Source: Legionella quateirensis
GTDB lineage: Bacteria > Pseudomonadota > Gammaproteobacteria > Legionellales > Legionellaceae
DNA length: 64,000 nt
Direction of reading: 5' to 3'
Assembly: GCF_001467955.1 (NCBI RefSeq)
Contig: NZ_LNYR01000001.1
Span: forward strand, 124,001-188,000
A model generated the notes under the pieces. It saw only the letters and a list, made by a program, of their open reading frames with translations. It was not told the origin of the DNA and did no database searches. This document shows, in pieces, positions 35,928 to 45,519 of the stretch. Within the stretch, counting starts at the first letter, position 1; each line of letters begins with the position of its first letter. The translations under genes and the position numbers were made by a program.

Positions 35928-36671
35928 GTGCGAATGAAAAAAGAAAGTCATTCTGGGATTTATTTGTTGCCAAATATATTAACCACTGCCAGCTTATTTG
36001 CAGCATTTTACTCCTTAGTCTCCTCAATGAAGGGGCAATATGAAGCCGCGGTTATTGCAATGTTTATTGGAATGATAGCCGATGGACTTGATGGACGCAT
36101 CGCTCGTTTAACCAATACGCAAACTGAGTTCGGCGCTCAATATGACAGTTTATCCGATATGGTGACTTTTGGCGTGGCGCCTTCATTGATGCTTTATAAT
36201 TTAACTTTAAGTCAACTTGGCAAGTTTGGGTGGCTTGTAGCCTTTGTTTACACTGCTGCTGTTGCATTACGTCTGGCACGTTTTAATACCCAGCTGGAAA
36301 CTGCAGATAAGCGCTATTTTCAGGGGCTTCCCTGTCCTCCTGCTGCTGCGGTGATGGCTTCTTTTGCCTGGATTTGTTATCAAAATGAATGGCATAATTT
36401 ATTTATATCGGTTTTAACTGCGGTTTTCGCACTATTTGCTTCAGTACTCATGGTGAGTAACTTACGTTATTATAGTTTTAAAGAGGTGGATTTTAAGGGT
36501 AAAGTTCCCTTTTTATATGTGTTGGTTTTGATCATACTCTTTGTAGCTATAGCCTTGAATCCGTCTATTGTATTGTTTGCCGGATTTAGTATTTATGCCT
36601 TATCAGGGCCTGTTTTGACTTTAATATACGTACAAAAAATGAGGAAGCAAAGACGCGCTGGTAATAAATAA
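35928..36671 (+). CDS. pssA: CDP-diacylglycerol-serine O-phosphatidyltransferase
   Basis: About 247 residues, with roughly seven hydrophobic helices. The CDP-alcohol phosphatidyltransferase signature appears as DGLDGRIAR, eight residues, then GAQYDSLSD. It makes phosphatidylserine, the precursor of phosphatidylethanolamine and, in Legionella, also linked to phosphatidylcholine supply. The GTG at 35928 has GAGG five bases upstream; the ATG at 35934 is the alternative. It ends just before the convergent ptsH. Confidence 0.93.
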   Translation: MRMKKESHSGIYLLPNILTTASLFAAFYSLVSSMKGQYEAAVIAMFIGMIADGLDGRIARLTNTQTEFGAQYDSLSDMVTFGVAPSLMLYNLTLSQLGKFGWLVAFVYTAAVALRLARFNTQLETADKRYFQGLPCPPAAAVMASFAWICYQNEWHNLFISVLTAVFALFASVLMVSNLRYYSFKEVDFKGKVPFLYVLVLIILFVAIALNPSIVLFAGFSIYALSGPVLTLIYVQKMRKQRRAGNK

Positions 36672-36690
36672 CTGGTCTTCAGTAGTCCAG

Positions 36691-36960
36691 TTATTCGCCT
36701 TCACCAAAATAGTTATTAATTAACTGGACTAAAGCATCATTCATGGCGGACTCATCAGGTCCATCTATTTCAAGCGTCAACTCGCTCCCTTTATTGGCGG
36801 CGAGCATCATCACACCCATAATGCTTTTTCCATTAACGGTCTGCGAATCTTTGGTTACATCGATATGGCTTTGGAATCTTGCCGCAGTTGAGACAAATTT
36901 CGCCGAAGCTCTGGCATGTAAACCTAATCTGTTAATTATAGTAATTTTAGTCTTTATCAT
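36691..36960 (-). CDS. ptsH: HPr phosphocarrier protein
   Basis: An 89-residue HPr-family protein. The phosphorylated histidine is His15 in RLGLHARAS, and a regulatory serine, Ser46, is present in NGKSIMGVM. It lies after hpf and rpoN, as in the rpoN clusters of proteobacteria where HPr/NPr acts in nitrogen-related phosphotransfer. No ptsN, rapZ or enzyme I gene is nearby. The role is therefore more likely regulatory than sugar uptake. Confidence 0.94.
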   Translation of the reverse strand: MIKTKITIINRLGLHARASAKFVSTAARFQSHIDVTKDSQTVNGKSIMGVMMLAANKGSELTLEIDGPDESAMNDALVQLINNYFGEGE

Positions 36961-37119
36961 AGCGGGTACAATGTATCATGACTCAGGCGTCAGGTATAGA
37001 TTAGACGGGCTAAAATCACGCTTCTCAGGACTAAAACGATGATATTGGTGTAATTGAAGTGCCATTTGGACATCATCGCCGCACGAAACAGCGATGATAT
37101 CCAGGTTGGAAGGTAACAT

Positions 37120-37422
37120 TTACTCTCTGTGATCTCTTAGACCCAGTATTTTCTCTTTGTGTTTTACAAGTTGTCGATTCAGTTTATCAACAAGTGTATC
37201 AATAGCAGCATACATGTCTTCAGATTCAGAACTTGCATGTACTTCACCTTTAGTTACTAAAATAGTTGCTTCAGCAATTTGTCTTAGCTTCTCGACATCA
37301 AATACCACATTGATAGCCGTGATGTGCTCAAAATGACGCTCAAGCCGTTCGAATTTTTCTTCGGTGAATGCTCTGAGTGCAGGAGTAACATCCAATCGAT
37401 GTCCAGTGATGTTGATTTGCAT
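37120..37422 (-). CDS. hpf: Ribosome hibernation factor, HPF/RaiA family
   Basis: A 100-residue short-form hibernation protein starting MQINITGHRLDVTPALR, the family N-terminus, with the basic groove and FDVEKLRQIAEATI. Such proteins bind the 30S decoding region in stationary phase and inactivate ribosomes. It starts 27 bases after rpoN, so it is likely co-transcribed. A 159-bp gap with an eight-base stem (37072-37098) separates it from ptsH. Confidence 0.94.
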   Translation of the reverse strand: MQINITGHRLDVTPALRAFTEEKFERLERHFEHITAINVVFDVEKLRQIAEATILVTKGEVHASSESEDMYAAIDTLVDKLNRQLVKHKEKILGLRDHRE

Positions 37423-37449
37423 AAGGCTCTCCTTCAGTTGAATAATTAA

Positions 37450-38850
37450 TTAACTACGAATAACTTTTCGTTCATTGGATGGGGCTATCCCCATGGCTTC
37501 GCGATATTTTGCAACAGTACGTCGTGCGACTTGAATACCTTGCTCAGCAATTAACTCAGCAATTTTACTATCACTTAAGGGCTTTTTCCTATTCTCTGCT
37601 AAAATTAATTTTTTAATAATGGCCCGTATCGCTGTTGAGGAACATTCTCCTCCAGCATCTGTGCTTACATGACTGGAGAAAAAGTATTTGAGTTCGAACA
37701 CACCTCGAGGGGTGTGCATGAATTTTTGAGTTGTAACTCGTGATATTGTCGATTCATGCATATCCAGAGCAGCCGCCACATCATTTAAAATTAATGGTTT
37801 CATGGCTTCGTCGCCAAACTCAAGAAAACCCTTTTGGTACTCCACGATACAGGTAGCGACTTTCAGTAACGTTTCCTGACGGCTTTGAATGCTTTTTAAA
37901 AACCAGCGGGCTTCTTGTAAATTATTTTTTAAATATTGGTTATCAACACTGTTATCCGCTCTTTGAATTAATGCGGCATATTGATTGTTAATACTTAAAT
38001 GCGGCAAAACCGTTTGATTGAGAATGACTTTCCACTGATTGTCAATTTTTTTAACAATTAGGTCGGGGATAATATATTCAGTGATGTCCTGATGAATCAA
38101 ATTACCGGGTTTGGGATTCAATCGGTGAATAATCTGCAGAATCTCATCTACAATTTTTTCATTTATTTGATATTTCTTCATCAATTGTCTGTAATTATGC
38201 TGTGCAAGCAAATCGATGTCATCTACCAGAATTTTTTTCGCTATAGTTAAGTAGCCTGTATCTAAAGGCAATTGTTCCAGTTGAACTAATAGTGTTTCTG
38301 ATAAACCGGTTGTAGCACAACCAACAGGATCAAACAGTTTAATTCTGTGCCTCACAGCTTCAATTTCATCTAAATCAAGAGGGCAATCGTCACTATTCAA
38401 GCTGGCATAAATATCGTTAATGGACATAGTGAGGAATCCATCGTCATTAATCGCATCAATAATTGTTGTTGCTATGACTCTGTCGATATCACTCATGGGA
38501 GAAAGATCGAGTTGCCAGCGCAAATGATCCTGTAAATTGGTTGTAGTGCAATGCAAGTTATCAAAATTATAATCGTTGTCATCAAAATTATTACGTTTAT
38601 TTAAATTGTTATAAAGTTGGGACCATTGAAAATCAGCAAATTCATCACTATTTTGTTGTTCAGAAGCATCCTGGCGCGGTTCTTCCTTTTCTTCAACTGG
38701 GGTTGCTTCCAACATAGGATTTGATTCAACAACCAGTTGAATTTCCTGTTGTAAGTCTATTGTTGATAGTTGTAACAGTCTTATTGCTTGCTGTAGCTGT
38801 GGTGTTAGCGTGAGATGTTGACCGATACTAAGTTGCAATGACGGTTTCAT
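37450..38850 (-). CDS. rpoN: RNA polymerase sigma-54 factor
   Basis: A 466-residue sigma-54. The ATG at 38850 with GAGG six bases upstream gives MKPSLQLSIGQHLTLTPQL, the activator-interacting region I; an ATG seven codons earlier is rejected. An acidic region II follows, then the core-binding and DNA-binding domains, ending with the RpoN box ARRTVAKYRE. In Legionella sigma-54 controls flagellar genes with FleQ. It heads rpoN-hpf. Confidence 0.96.
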   Translation of the reverse strand: MKPSLQLSIGQHLTLTPQLQQAIRLLQLSTIDLQQEIQLVVESNPMLEATPVEEKEEPRQDASEQQNSDEFADFQWSQLYNNLNKRNNFDDNDYNFDNLHCTTTNLQDHLRWQLDLSPMSDIDRVIATTIIDAINDDGFLTMSINDIYASLNSDDCPLDLDEIEAVRHRIKLFDPVGCATTGLSETLLVQLEQLPLDTGYLTIAKKILVDDIDLLAQHNYRQLMKKYQINEKIVDEILQIIHRLNPKPGNLIHQDITEYIIPDLIVKKIDNQWKVILNQTVLPHLSINNQYAALIQRADNSVDNQYLKNNLQEARWFLKSIQSRQETLLKVATCIVEYQKGFLEFGDEAMKPLILNDVAAALDMHESTISRVTTQKFMHTPRGVFELKYFFSSHVSTDAGGECSSTAIRAIIKKLILAENRKKPLSDSKIAELIAEQGIQVARRTVAKYREAMGIAPSNERKVIRS

Positions 38851-39035
38851 GCAAATCCTCTTTGTTTTCACTGCTATTAACTATCAGTTTAAACGATCCG
38901 TAAGGATTATCCAGTATTTGCCGGGCTTAATTTGAAGATAAGAAGATTAATGGTTTAATTTTATTAACTAAATGAACAGGTTAATTATTAAATGATACAG
39001 ATTGGATTTATTTTAATTGATTACAAAGGAAGCAT

Positions 39036-39054
39036 GCCCCAAAAAATATGGGGC
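39036..39054 (-). terminator. Hairpin after rpmG
   Basis: GCCCC and GGGGC pair around a nine-base A/T loop, eight bases beyond the rpmG stop. On the - strand the stem is followed by ATGCTTCCTTTG, a poor T-run. A terminator for the rpmB-rpmG message is likely but not strong. Confidence 0.5.
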
Positions 39055-39062
39055 TAAAGCAA

Positions 39063-39227
39063 TTATTTTACTTTTTTCTCTTTAAAGAGCACGTGCTTAC
39101 GTACTTTTGGATCGTACATCATAAGTTCCATCTTTTCAGGATGGTTACGTGGGTTCTTAGTTGTTGTTTTATAGTATCCAGTTCCTGCTGTGGATTCCAT
39201 TTTGACTTTTACAGTAACAGCTGCCAT
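39063..39227 (-). CDS. rpmG: 50S ribosomal protein L33
   Basis: A 54-residue protein starting [20 protein letters not shown] and ending [11 protein letters not shown], typical of L33. It has no zinc-binding cysteines, so it is the C- (zinc-free) type. An AAGGGGATAAGCC site precedes the ATG. It follows rpmB by 16 bases in the standard rpmB-rpmG operon. Confidence 0.97.
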   Translation of the reverse strand: MAAVTVKVKMESTAGTGYYKTTTKNPRNHPEKMELMMYDPKVRKHVLFKEKKVK

Positions 39228-39243
39228 GGCTTATCCCCTTGAG

Positions 39244-39480
39244 TTATACTTTCTGGCCTTCAGCTCTGATTTTATCCAGAACTGCTTTAATACCTAATTT
39301 GTCAATGATACGCATACCTTTAGTACTCAGTCTTAATGAGACAAATCGATTTTCTTCTTCAACCCAGAACTTGTGGTTCTGAATGTTGGGCAGAAAGCGT
39401 CTTTTAGTTTTATTGTTAGCGTGCGACACTTTGTTACCAGTCATGGGTCGCTTGCCAGTTACCTGACATACTCTAGACAT
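39244..39480 (-). CDS. rpmB: 50S ribosomal protein L28
   Basis: A 78-residue L28 starting [20 protein letters not shown], the conserved N-terminus. The ATG at 39480 is chosen because the family starts there; the frame is open 22 codons upstream but that part is not conserved. A promoter with a 17-base spacer lies about 95 bases upstream. Confidence 0.97.
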   Translation of the reverse strand: MSRVCQVTGKRPMTGNKVSHANNKTKRRFLPNIQNHKFWVEEENRFVSLRLSTKGMRIIDKLGIKAVLDKIRAEGQKV

Positions 39481-39575
39481 TCTGTTACTCCAAATAGGTT
39501 CTATATTGTGATCGTCTTTGTAAAATTCGGGGCTTTCGTTAAACAAAATAGCCGGATGTGAAATACAAGAGCGGT

Positions 39576-39604
39576 TTTATAACAAAAAAACTCCAATATT
39601 GCAA
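39576..39604 (-). promoter_or_regulatory. Sigma-70 type promoter of rpmB-rpmG
   Basis: On the - strand TTGCAA (39604-39599), a 17-base spacer and TATAAA (39581-39576) make a near-consensus housekeeping promoter, about 95 bases upstream of the rpmB ATG. The spacer contains a T7 run. Confidence 0.65.
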
Positions 39605-39780
39605 TAATTTTTGCTTCACTATGCTAATTAAACTCGATCTTCAAGGCAATCAGTAAGGTTTGCCTGGTTCTTAAAAACGATTCTTTTATTTTTACTAAAA
39701 AAGATCATAGCGAACTTTTATAGTGAAAGGAGCAATCGCTTGCTCTAATTTATCAAAAAAACGTTGAATGAGGAAGCTTG

Positions 39781-39809
39781 GTAGAAGTTTTAAACAAAAT
39801 CAGTATAAT
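39781..39809 (+). promoter_or_regulatory. Probable trmB promoter
   Basis: A perfect -10 box TATAAT stands at 39804-39809, 26 bases before the trmB ATG. Seventeen bases upstream is GTAGAA, a weak -35. The rest of the 355-bp gap 39481-39835 holds only the divergent rpmB promoter and a six-base stem (39730-39745). Confidence 0.5.
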
Positions 39810-39835
39810 TCGGGCTTTTAAATTGAGTTTTAGAG

Positions 39836-40507
39836 ATGCATCGTAAGATTAAAAGTTATGTCCTGCGTGCAGGACGCGTGAGTAATCGCCAGCAGCAAGG
39901 ATTGGATTTATGGCTTAAAGATTATGAGTTACCTATGGGCAACGATACTTTGGATTTAGCACAACAATTTCATCGAATTGCGGATACAGTTGTCGAAATT
40001 GGTTTTGGCATGGGTACTTCTTTATTAACCATGGCAAAAAATAATCCTCAGATAAATTATCTGGGTATCGAAGTTCATAAAGCAGGTGTAGGCAGTCTGG
40101 TAGCTGATTTGCATGATCATCAACTGTCTAATGTCCGGATTATGGCCCATGATGCCGTAGAAGTATTTCAGACTCAGTTAAATGATGATTCTTTAGCAGG
40201 AGTACAAATTTTTTTTCCAGATCCCTGGCATAAAAAACGCCATCATAAACGACGTTTGATTCAACCGGAGTTTATTCAGTTACTGGCCAAAAAAATCAGG
40301 AAAGGCGGGTTCATACACTGTGCCACAGACTGGATGGAGTATGCCGAACATATGTTAGAAGTTTTATCTGCGGAACCCACATTAATAAATCAGCAAGTCA
40401 CAGGGGGATATTCACCAAAACCTGAGTCTCGACCACTTACGAAATTTGAATTACGAGGTGAGCGGTTGGGGCATGGAGTATGGGATTTGATCTTTAATAA
40501 ACTATAG
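39836..40507 (+). CDS. trmB: tRNA (guanine-46-N7)-methyltransferase
   Basis: A 223-residue methyltransferase that forms m7G46 in tRNA. The AdoMet-binding motif is TVVEIGFGMGTSLLTMA, and the catalytic/tRNA motif is FPDPWHKKRHHKRRL. The C-terminus has the TKFELRGERLGHGVWD pattern of TrmB. The ATG lies 26 bases after the -10 box. An exported peptidase gene follows ten bases later. Confidence 0.96.
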   Translation: MHRKIKSYVLRAGRVSNRQQQGLDLWLKDYELPMGNDTLDLAQQFHRIADTVVEIGFGMGTSLLTMAKNNPQINYLGIEVHKAGVGSLVADLHDHQLSNVRIMAHDAVEVFQTQLNDDSLAGVQIFFPDPWHKKRHHKRRLIQPEFIQLLAKKIRKGGFIHCATDWMEYAEHMLEVLSAEPTLINQQVTGGYSPKPESRPLTKFELRGERLGHGVWDLIFNKL

Positions 40508-40517
40508 GGATGTAAAA

Positions 40518-41648
40518 ATGCTTGGAAAAATATTAGTAATCACTGGAATGATTGCTTCATTGACAGTAAATGCCGCGTCTGAAATGCCATTATTGGCCAG
40601 TCTTACTGAAATGGCTGGCGCTTCAGGTTTTGAAAAACCGATACGACAGGTGATGCAAAAGAACTGGCAACCTTTATTAACTGATTTAAAGGTTGATGGG
40701 ATGGGTAATTTAATAGGGCGTAAAAACAACCAACAAGGGCCTAAATTATTATTTATGGCTCACCTGGATGAAACCGGCTTTATGATCGAATCCATTACTC
40801 CAGAGGGATTTTTAAAGGTGGTTCCATTAGGTGGTATCGCCAACTCAGTTATTTACGCACAACGCTGGACAGTAACCACTGCGAAAGGTCCTGTTTTAGC
40901 TTATTCAGGCATGGACTCACCTCATCTGTTAGGTGATAAGAAAATGCTTGGTTCACCCGATATGAACTTTTTGTTTTTGGATATAGGAGCGGAGAGCCAG
41001 GAGCAGGCGCAAAAAGAATTTGGAATACGTCCGGGTCTTGAAGTAACTCCTGTCAGTGAGTTCAGTCAATTAAGCAGCAATCGATTTTTGGCTAAAGCGC
41101 TGGATGATCGCATCGGACTTGCTTCAATCAGCGATGTGCTGGAATTAATGAAACAGAAGCAACAGCCTAACCAATTATATGTTGCGGCAACGGTGCAGGA
41201 AGAAATTGGACTTCGTGGTGCCAGTACTGTTTATAAAGCAACGCATCCTGATGTGGCCATTAACATTGAGGTAGGTATCGCTGATGATTATCCTGCTCTG
41301 CTTGCAGATCGTAAAAGTCGTATATTTTTAGGAAAAGGCCCCAGTGTATTTGTCTACGATCATTCAATGATACCTAATCAGGAATTGCTCGAATGGGTTA
41401 TTGAGCTTGCCAATAAGAATAACATTCCCTTACAGCTTGAAGTAGAGCCTGGATACGGCGAAGATGGTGCAAAAATACAGGCTTCGGGTACTGGTGTTCC
41501 TACTGTAAATATAGGAATTCCTATTCGTTACGCACATCAACACGCTGGCGTGTTTGATAAAAGAGATTATGATAATGCGGTGAAGTTGATGACATTAATC
41601 GCAGAGCATTTAAATCAGGATGTTTTAGACAAAATTAAAACGAGTTGA
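40518..41648 (+). CDS. Exported M42-family aminopeptidase
   Basis: A 376-residue metallo-aminopeptidase of the M42 (glutamyl aminopeptidase/FrvX) family. The N-terminus is a signal peptide (to about residue 19, ending VNA), so the enzyme acts in the periplasm or outside; most M42 enzymes are cytoplasmic. Metal and catalytic motifs are AHLDETGFM, ALDDRIG, VQEEIGLRGA and a late RYAHQHAGVFD. It starts ten bases after trmB and may share its transcript. Confidence 0.9.
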   Translation: MLGKILVITGMIASLTVNAASEMPLLASLTEMAGASGFEKPIRQVMQKNWQPLLTDLKVDGMGNLIGRKNNQQGPKLLFMAHLDETGFMIESITPEGFLKVVPLGGIANSVIYAQRWTVTTAKGPVLAYSGMDSPHLLGDKKMLGSPDMNFLFLDIGAESQEQAQKEFGIRPGLEVTPVSEFSQLSSNRFLAKALDDRIGLASISDVLELMKQKQQPNQLYVAATVQEEIGLRGASTVYKATHPDVAINIEVGIADDYPALLADRKSRIFLGKGPSVFVYDHSMIPNQELLEWVIELANKNNIPLQLEVEPGYGEDGAKIQASGTGVPTVNIGIPIRYAHQHAGVFDKRDYDNAVKLMTLIAEHLNQDVLDKIKTS

Positions 41649-41815
41649 TATTGGTGGCAGGACTTTAGAAATACATCAGGTTTGAGGTAAAAAGTTCTTT
41701 TAACGAGATGATTGAGATTTTATCGCAAGTCCTGTTTGAACTTCATTTGTCCATTGTGTAATATTGGTATCCGCAGTGTGAATCATAAGAAGCAATCTAG
41801 AGAGGGATGTACAAT

Positions 41816-43309
41816 ATGGATTTTATAGACGAAATGAATAAAGCCGCCGGCTTGAAACTGGATGATTTCAGAGCCTTTGTCAATCGTAAATTACAACATG
41901 ATAAGGATTATCTAGACCGACTCTTTTGGTTACCCAATGGTTCACAAATGACCGTTTTAAATTATTTGATTGAACAGCATCAGGAAACTGTAAAAGACTC
42001 TGAACTGGATGAGCCTTCAACAAATCTGATGGATAAAATGGATGTGGTTTTGGAGTTATCCAGCAATGTGAATGTTGGTGAGCCTTTACATCAGGCAATT
42101 GCATCGGGAAAAATTCAATTAGCACTCCATTTATTACAAGCCGATAAAATCAATTATTCACTAGTGGATTATATTACTGTTAATGTAATCAGTGCACTAA
42201 ATGCTCTGAGAGAAAAAACAAAAGAATTTGCCTCTCAGTTTAAATCATACTTTTTTGATATCAATAAACGGGATAGTGAAGGACGTACTTTGCTTTCATT
42301 GGCAATAGATACCAAAAATCCCGAGTTGCTTATGAATATTCTGATCAAGGAACCTAATATTCATTCGGTAACAAACAGGTCAAATGCTCATGTGAAATTT
42401 CAACCACTTCACCAGGCCGTCGTTCTGGATTATGCCGATGGCGTTCGTTTATTAGCCCAGGAAGGAGCAAATCTTGCAAACCCCATGGGCGTGATGAAAG
42501 ACACTCCAGTCCTGTTGGCTTCACGTTTGGGTAAAATCAATGCATTGGAAGCTCTTATGGAGTTTCCAGTTGAGAAACTTAATCTTAACGCCGAAAATAA
42601 TCATTATTTTGGAGACAAAAAAACAGGCCATACTGCTATTGAAGAGTTATGCCTACGTATTGCTAACAATGAAGGGAGGGCAGATGCTATACGGGGCGTG
42701 GCCGTTTTATTATGCCACGGTGCTGAACCTCCTCGCAATGAAACCATGCGTACGCTATTACGTAATAATCGTGTTACCTTATTAAAGGCTGTTCACAGTT
42801 ATCTGGAGAACAAACCCGACCTTGTCGATCCTTTCGTAAATCGCTGTCACCTTACAGAAAGTGCCTTACATTATATTATTTACGCTGATCATTCCTGGGG
42901 AAGTTCGATTCGTCATCTTTTGGGTAGCCCTTGTTCAGCAGCCTTTTTGGTTGAAGATCTGGTCATTAGAAAATACAGTAACACCTTAGTCGCTCAAGGA
43001 TCTCATGAACCATTGCAAACTGCGGCAAATGCCAATTTGTCGTTAGAACACGATCCGCTTAAATTATATGCCGAGTTTGTGAGACGATATAAACAAGCCT
43101 ATGAAAATCAACTTGTACCTAACTGTTGGAGTACTATGCGATGGATGATAGCTGAGGGACGTAGTGATTGGGGAACAGTTGAACGTTATGCCAAAACCTA
43201 TCCTAAAAGCAGGACTGGAATCATCTATAATGAAATGTTTCCAAAATTTGAAGCGCATGAGGATATAGATAGTTTCACGCAGGAACAGTCCTCACCTAAA
43301 TTAACTTGA
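41816..43309 (+). CDS. Ankyrin-repeat protein, likely Dot/Icm effector (AnkC/LegA12 type)
   Basis: A 497-residue soluble protein without signal peptide. Ankyrin-like units are visible at about 87-115 (PLHQAIASGKIQLALHLL), 155-180 (GRTLLSLAIDTKNPELLMNIL), 195-222 (PLHQAVVLDYADGVRLLAQEGA) and about 232-255. The ATG at 41816 has AGAGGG nine bases upstream; the ATG at 41807 directly abuts that site and is less likely. In L. pneumophila an ankyrin protein (AnkC/LegA12) lies just before hflK, so this is probably the orthologue. Host target unknown. Confidence 0.85.
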   Translation: MDFIDEMNKAAGLKLDDFRAFVNRKLQHDKDYLDRLFWLPNGSQMTVLNYLIEQHQETVKDSELDEPSTNLMDKMDVVLELSSNVNVGEPLHQAIASGKIQLALHLLQADKINYSLVDYITVNVISALNALREKTKEFASQFKSYFFDINKRDSEGRTLLSLAIDTKNPELLMNILIKEPNIHSVTNRSNAHVKFQPLHQAVVLDYADGVRLLAQEGANLANPMGVMKDTPVLLASRLGKINALEALMEFPVEKLNLNAENNHYFGDKKTGHTAIEELCLRIANNEGRADAIRGVAVLLCHGAEPPRNETMRTLLRNNRVTLLKAVHSYLENKPDLVDPFVNRCHLTESALHYIIYADHSWGSSIRHLLGSPCSAAFLVEDLVIRKYSNTLVAQGSHEPLQTAANANLSLEHDPLKLYAEFVRRYKQAYENQLVPNCWSTMRWMIAEGRSDWGTVERYAKTYPKSRTGIIYNEMFPKFEAHEDIDSFTQEQSSPKLT

Positions 43310-43322
43310 TTGGTGTCGTCAT

Positions 43323-43341
43323 GCCATGCTCCCTGCATGGC
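43323..43341. terminator. Short stem after the ankyrin gene
   Basis: GCCATGC and GCATGGC form a perfect seven-base stem with a five-base loop, 13 bases after the stop. No T-run follows, so a terminator role is only suggested by position. Confidence 0.35.
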
Positions 43342-43450
43342 GTAACCTGCAGTAGAACTTAAATAATCAGTCTTGAAACAGTATCTACTTGCTTAAACTT
43401 GATATACCCCATAGAATTCTAGCTTTCTTTGAAAATGCTAGGAGTAGTAC

Positions 43451-44593
43451 ATGGGGTGGAATGAGCCAGAAAAGGGCAAGGATCCATGGAAGGGTAAAAA
43501 TCAGCCTCCTGATCTTGATGAGGCTTTAAAACGTATTCACGAAAAATTGAAGAAAACCTTTTTTGGGGGTAATGGTCAATCAGAAAATCAATCATCAGGT
43601 GGGTCAAGTGGTGGTTTATTGGCGATGATAGTCGTTCTGATTGCTTTTATTCTATGGGTTCTTTCTGGAATATTTATTGTTGATCCAGCGGAACAAGCGG
43701 TCATTTTACGATTTGGTAAGTATGTTGAGACTGTTGGGCCAGGACCTCATTGGATTCCAAGAATTATATCATCCAAAATTGTCATGAATGTTGACCGAGT
43801 CCTCGATTATTCTTACTCAGCTCAGATGTTGACCAGTGATGAAAATCTGGTAGCAGTATCTTTGGCTGTACAGTACCGCATTAGCGATTTACAGCAGTAT
43901 TTGTTTAATGTTGCAAATCCTGAAGAAAGTTTGCAACAAGCCACATCCAGTGCTTTAAGACAGGTGGTTGGTACAACTACTCTTGATCAGATTATCACAG
44001 AAGGTCGTGAAATTTGGGGAAATAGCGTGCAGGATACTCTGGTGAAAACGCTGGATATATATAAGCCAGGTATTTCAATTGTTAACGTATCCCCTCAACC
44101 AGCCCGCGCGCCAGAAAGTGTTCAGGATGCTTTTGATGATGCAATTAAAGCACAAGAAGATGAAAAGCGATTTAAAGAACAGGCTTATGCTTATGCTGCA
44201 AAAGTAATTCCTATAGCAGAAGGTAATGCCAGTCGTATTGAACAGGAAGCTCAAGCCTATTCAAAACAAGTCGTTCTACGTGCGCAGGGTGAGGTGGCTG
44301 AGTTTTTAGCCTTACTTCCTCAATACGTTACTTCACCTCAAATAATGTCGGAGCGCATGTATCTTGAGACCATGCAAAAAGTATTGAATAAAAGCACTAA
44401 AATCATTGTCGACAGTAAATCGGGTAATTTACTTTATTTGCCTTTAGATAAAATCATCGGCAATCAAAATATTGCCCAATCCAATACTATGAAGAACAAA
44501 ATCAGTTCTGCGAACAGTGGTAGTGATGAAGACAGTCTAATACTCGCTGGACGAGATCTCACCAGACCTACTTACAGTCAAGGGAGGGATTAA
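43451..44593 (+). CDS. hflK: HflK, membrane protease regulator
   Basis: A 380-residue protein with a Gly/Asn/Gln-rich cytoplasmic start, one transmembrane helix at about 56-77 and a periplasmic SPFH/prohibitin domain, then a coiled coil at about 225-280. With HflC it forms a large cage around FtsH and controls its proteolysis. A GGAG-type site precedes the ATG. HflC follows after two bases with its ribosome site inside the hflK end. Confidence 0.95.
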   Translation: MGWNEPEKGKDPWKGKNQPPDLDEALKRIHEKLKKTFFGGNGQSENQSSGGSSGGLLAMIVVLIAFILWVLSGIFIVDPAEQAVILRFGKYVETVGPGPHWIPRIISSKIVMNVDRVLDYSYSAQMLTSDENLVAVSLAVQYRISDLQQYLFNVANPEESLQQATSSALRQVVGTTTLDQIITEGREIWGNSVQDTLVKTLDIYKPGISIVNVSPQPARAPESVQDAFDDAIKAQEDEKRFKEQAYAYAAKVIPIAEGNASRIEQEAQAYSKQVVLRAQGEVAEFLALLPQYVTSPQIMSERMYLETMQKVLNKSTKIIVDSKSGNLLYLPLDKIIGNQNIAQSNTMKNKISSANSGSDEDSLILAGRDLTRPTYSQGRD

Positions 44594-44595
44594 TC

Positions 44596-45510
44596 ATGAA
44601 TGCTACCAAGACAACCTTTGGTATCTTAATCTTTTTAATATTAGTGTTATTGTTAACCAGCGTGTTTACTGTGACTCAGGGTCAGCAGGGGATCATTCTG
44701 CGATTAGGCCGGTTGGTAAAGGATAATCAGACAGATAAAGTCAAAGTCCTGAATCCGGGTCTTCATTTTAAAACCCCTTTTATCGAAAGCGTTCGGATTT
44801 TTGATACTCGTATACAAACTATGGACATCAAATCTACTCGAATAGTGACTAAAGAAAAAAAGGATGTGATGGTTGATTATTATGTTAAATGGCGGATCGC
44901 TGATTTAGCACAATATTTTAAATCCACAGGGGGTAATGAATTTAAAGCCGAAACGTTGTTGGAACAACAATTGAATACCTTATTACGGGCTCAATTTGGT
45001 AAACGCACTATTTCTGATGCAGTTTCTGGTGGTCGGGACGACGTCATGGAATTACTGCGTAACGCAGCTGAGAAACAAGCGGGTGAATTGGGTATCAATG
45101 TTGTAGATGTCCGTATTAAAGGCATAGAGCTTCCTGCCAACACCAGCAATGCCATTTATCAACGTATGCGTGCTGACATGCAGAAAATTGCCAATAGACA
45201 TAGAGCCGACGGGCAAGCTGCCGCCGAGGAAATACAGGCTAAAGCAGATGCCAATGTAATGGTCTTACTTGCTAAAACCAAAAGTAATGCTCAACGGACC
45301 CGAGCAATTGGTCAAGCGGAAGCAGCAACCATATATGCCAAGGCTTATGGCCAAAATAAAGAGTTTTTTGCGTTATATCGAAGTTTAATTGCCTATGAAG
45401 GCAGTTTTAACAATAAAAAAGATATTTTGGTTCTGGATCAAAGTAGCTCGTTTTTTGATTACTTTAAGCACGCCATGCCAAAAAATGATGGTGTAGCTGC
45501 CAAAAATTAA
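44596..45510 (+). CDS. hflC: HflC, membrane protease regulator
   Basis: A 304-residue SPFH-domain partner of HflK. It has an N-terminal membrane helix at about 7-26, then the SPFH domain beginning VTQGQQGIILRLGRL, and a helical region rich in Ala/Gln/Lys at about 200-260. A GGAGGG ribosome site lies at the end of hflK. A hairpin follows at 45520-45538 before purA. Confidence 0.95.
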   Translation: MNATKTTFGILIFLILVLLLTSVFTVTQGQQGIILRLGRLVKDNQTDKVKVLNPGLHFKTPFIESVRIFDTRIQTMDIKSTRIVTKEKKDVMVDYYVKWRIADLAQYFKSTGGNEFKAETLLEQQLNTLLRAQFGKRTISDAVSGGRDDVMELLRNAAEKQAGELGINVVDVRIKGIELPANTSNAIYQRMRADMQKIANRHRADGQAAAEEIQAKADANVMVLLAKTKSNAQRTRAIGQAEAATIYAKAYGQNKEFFALYRSLIAYEGSFNNKKDILVLDQSSSFFDYFKHAMPKNDGVAAKN

Positions 45511-45519
45511 TTATAATGT

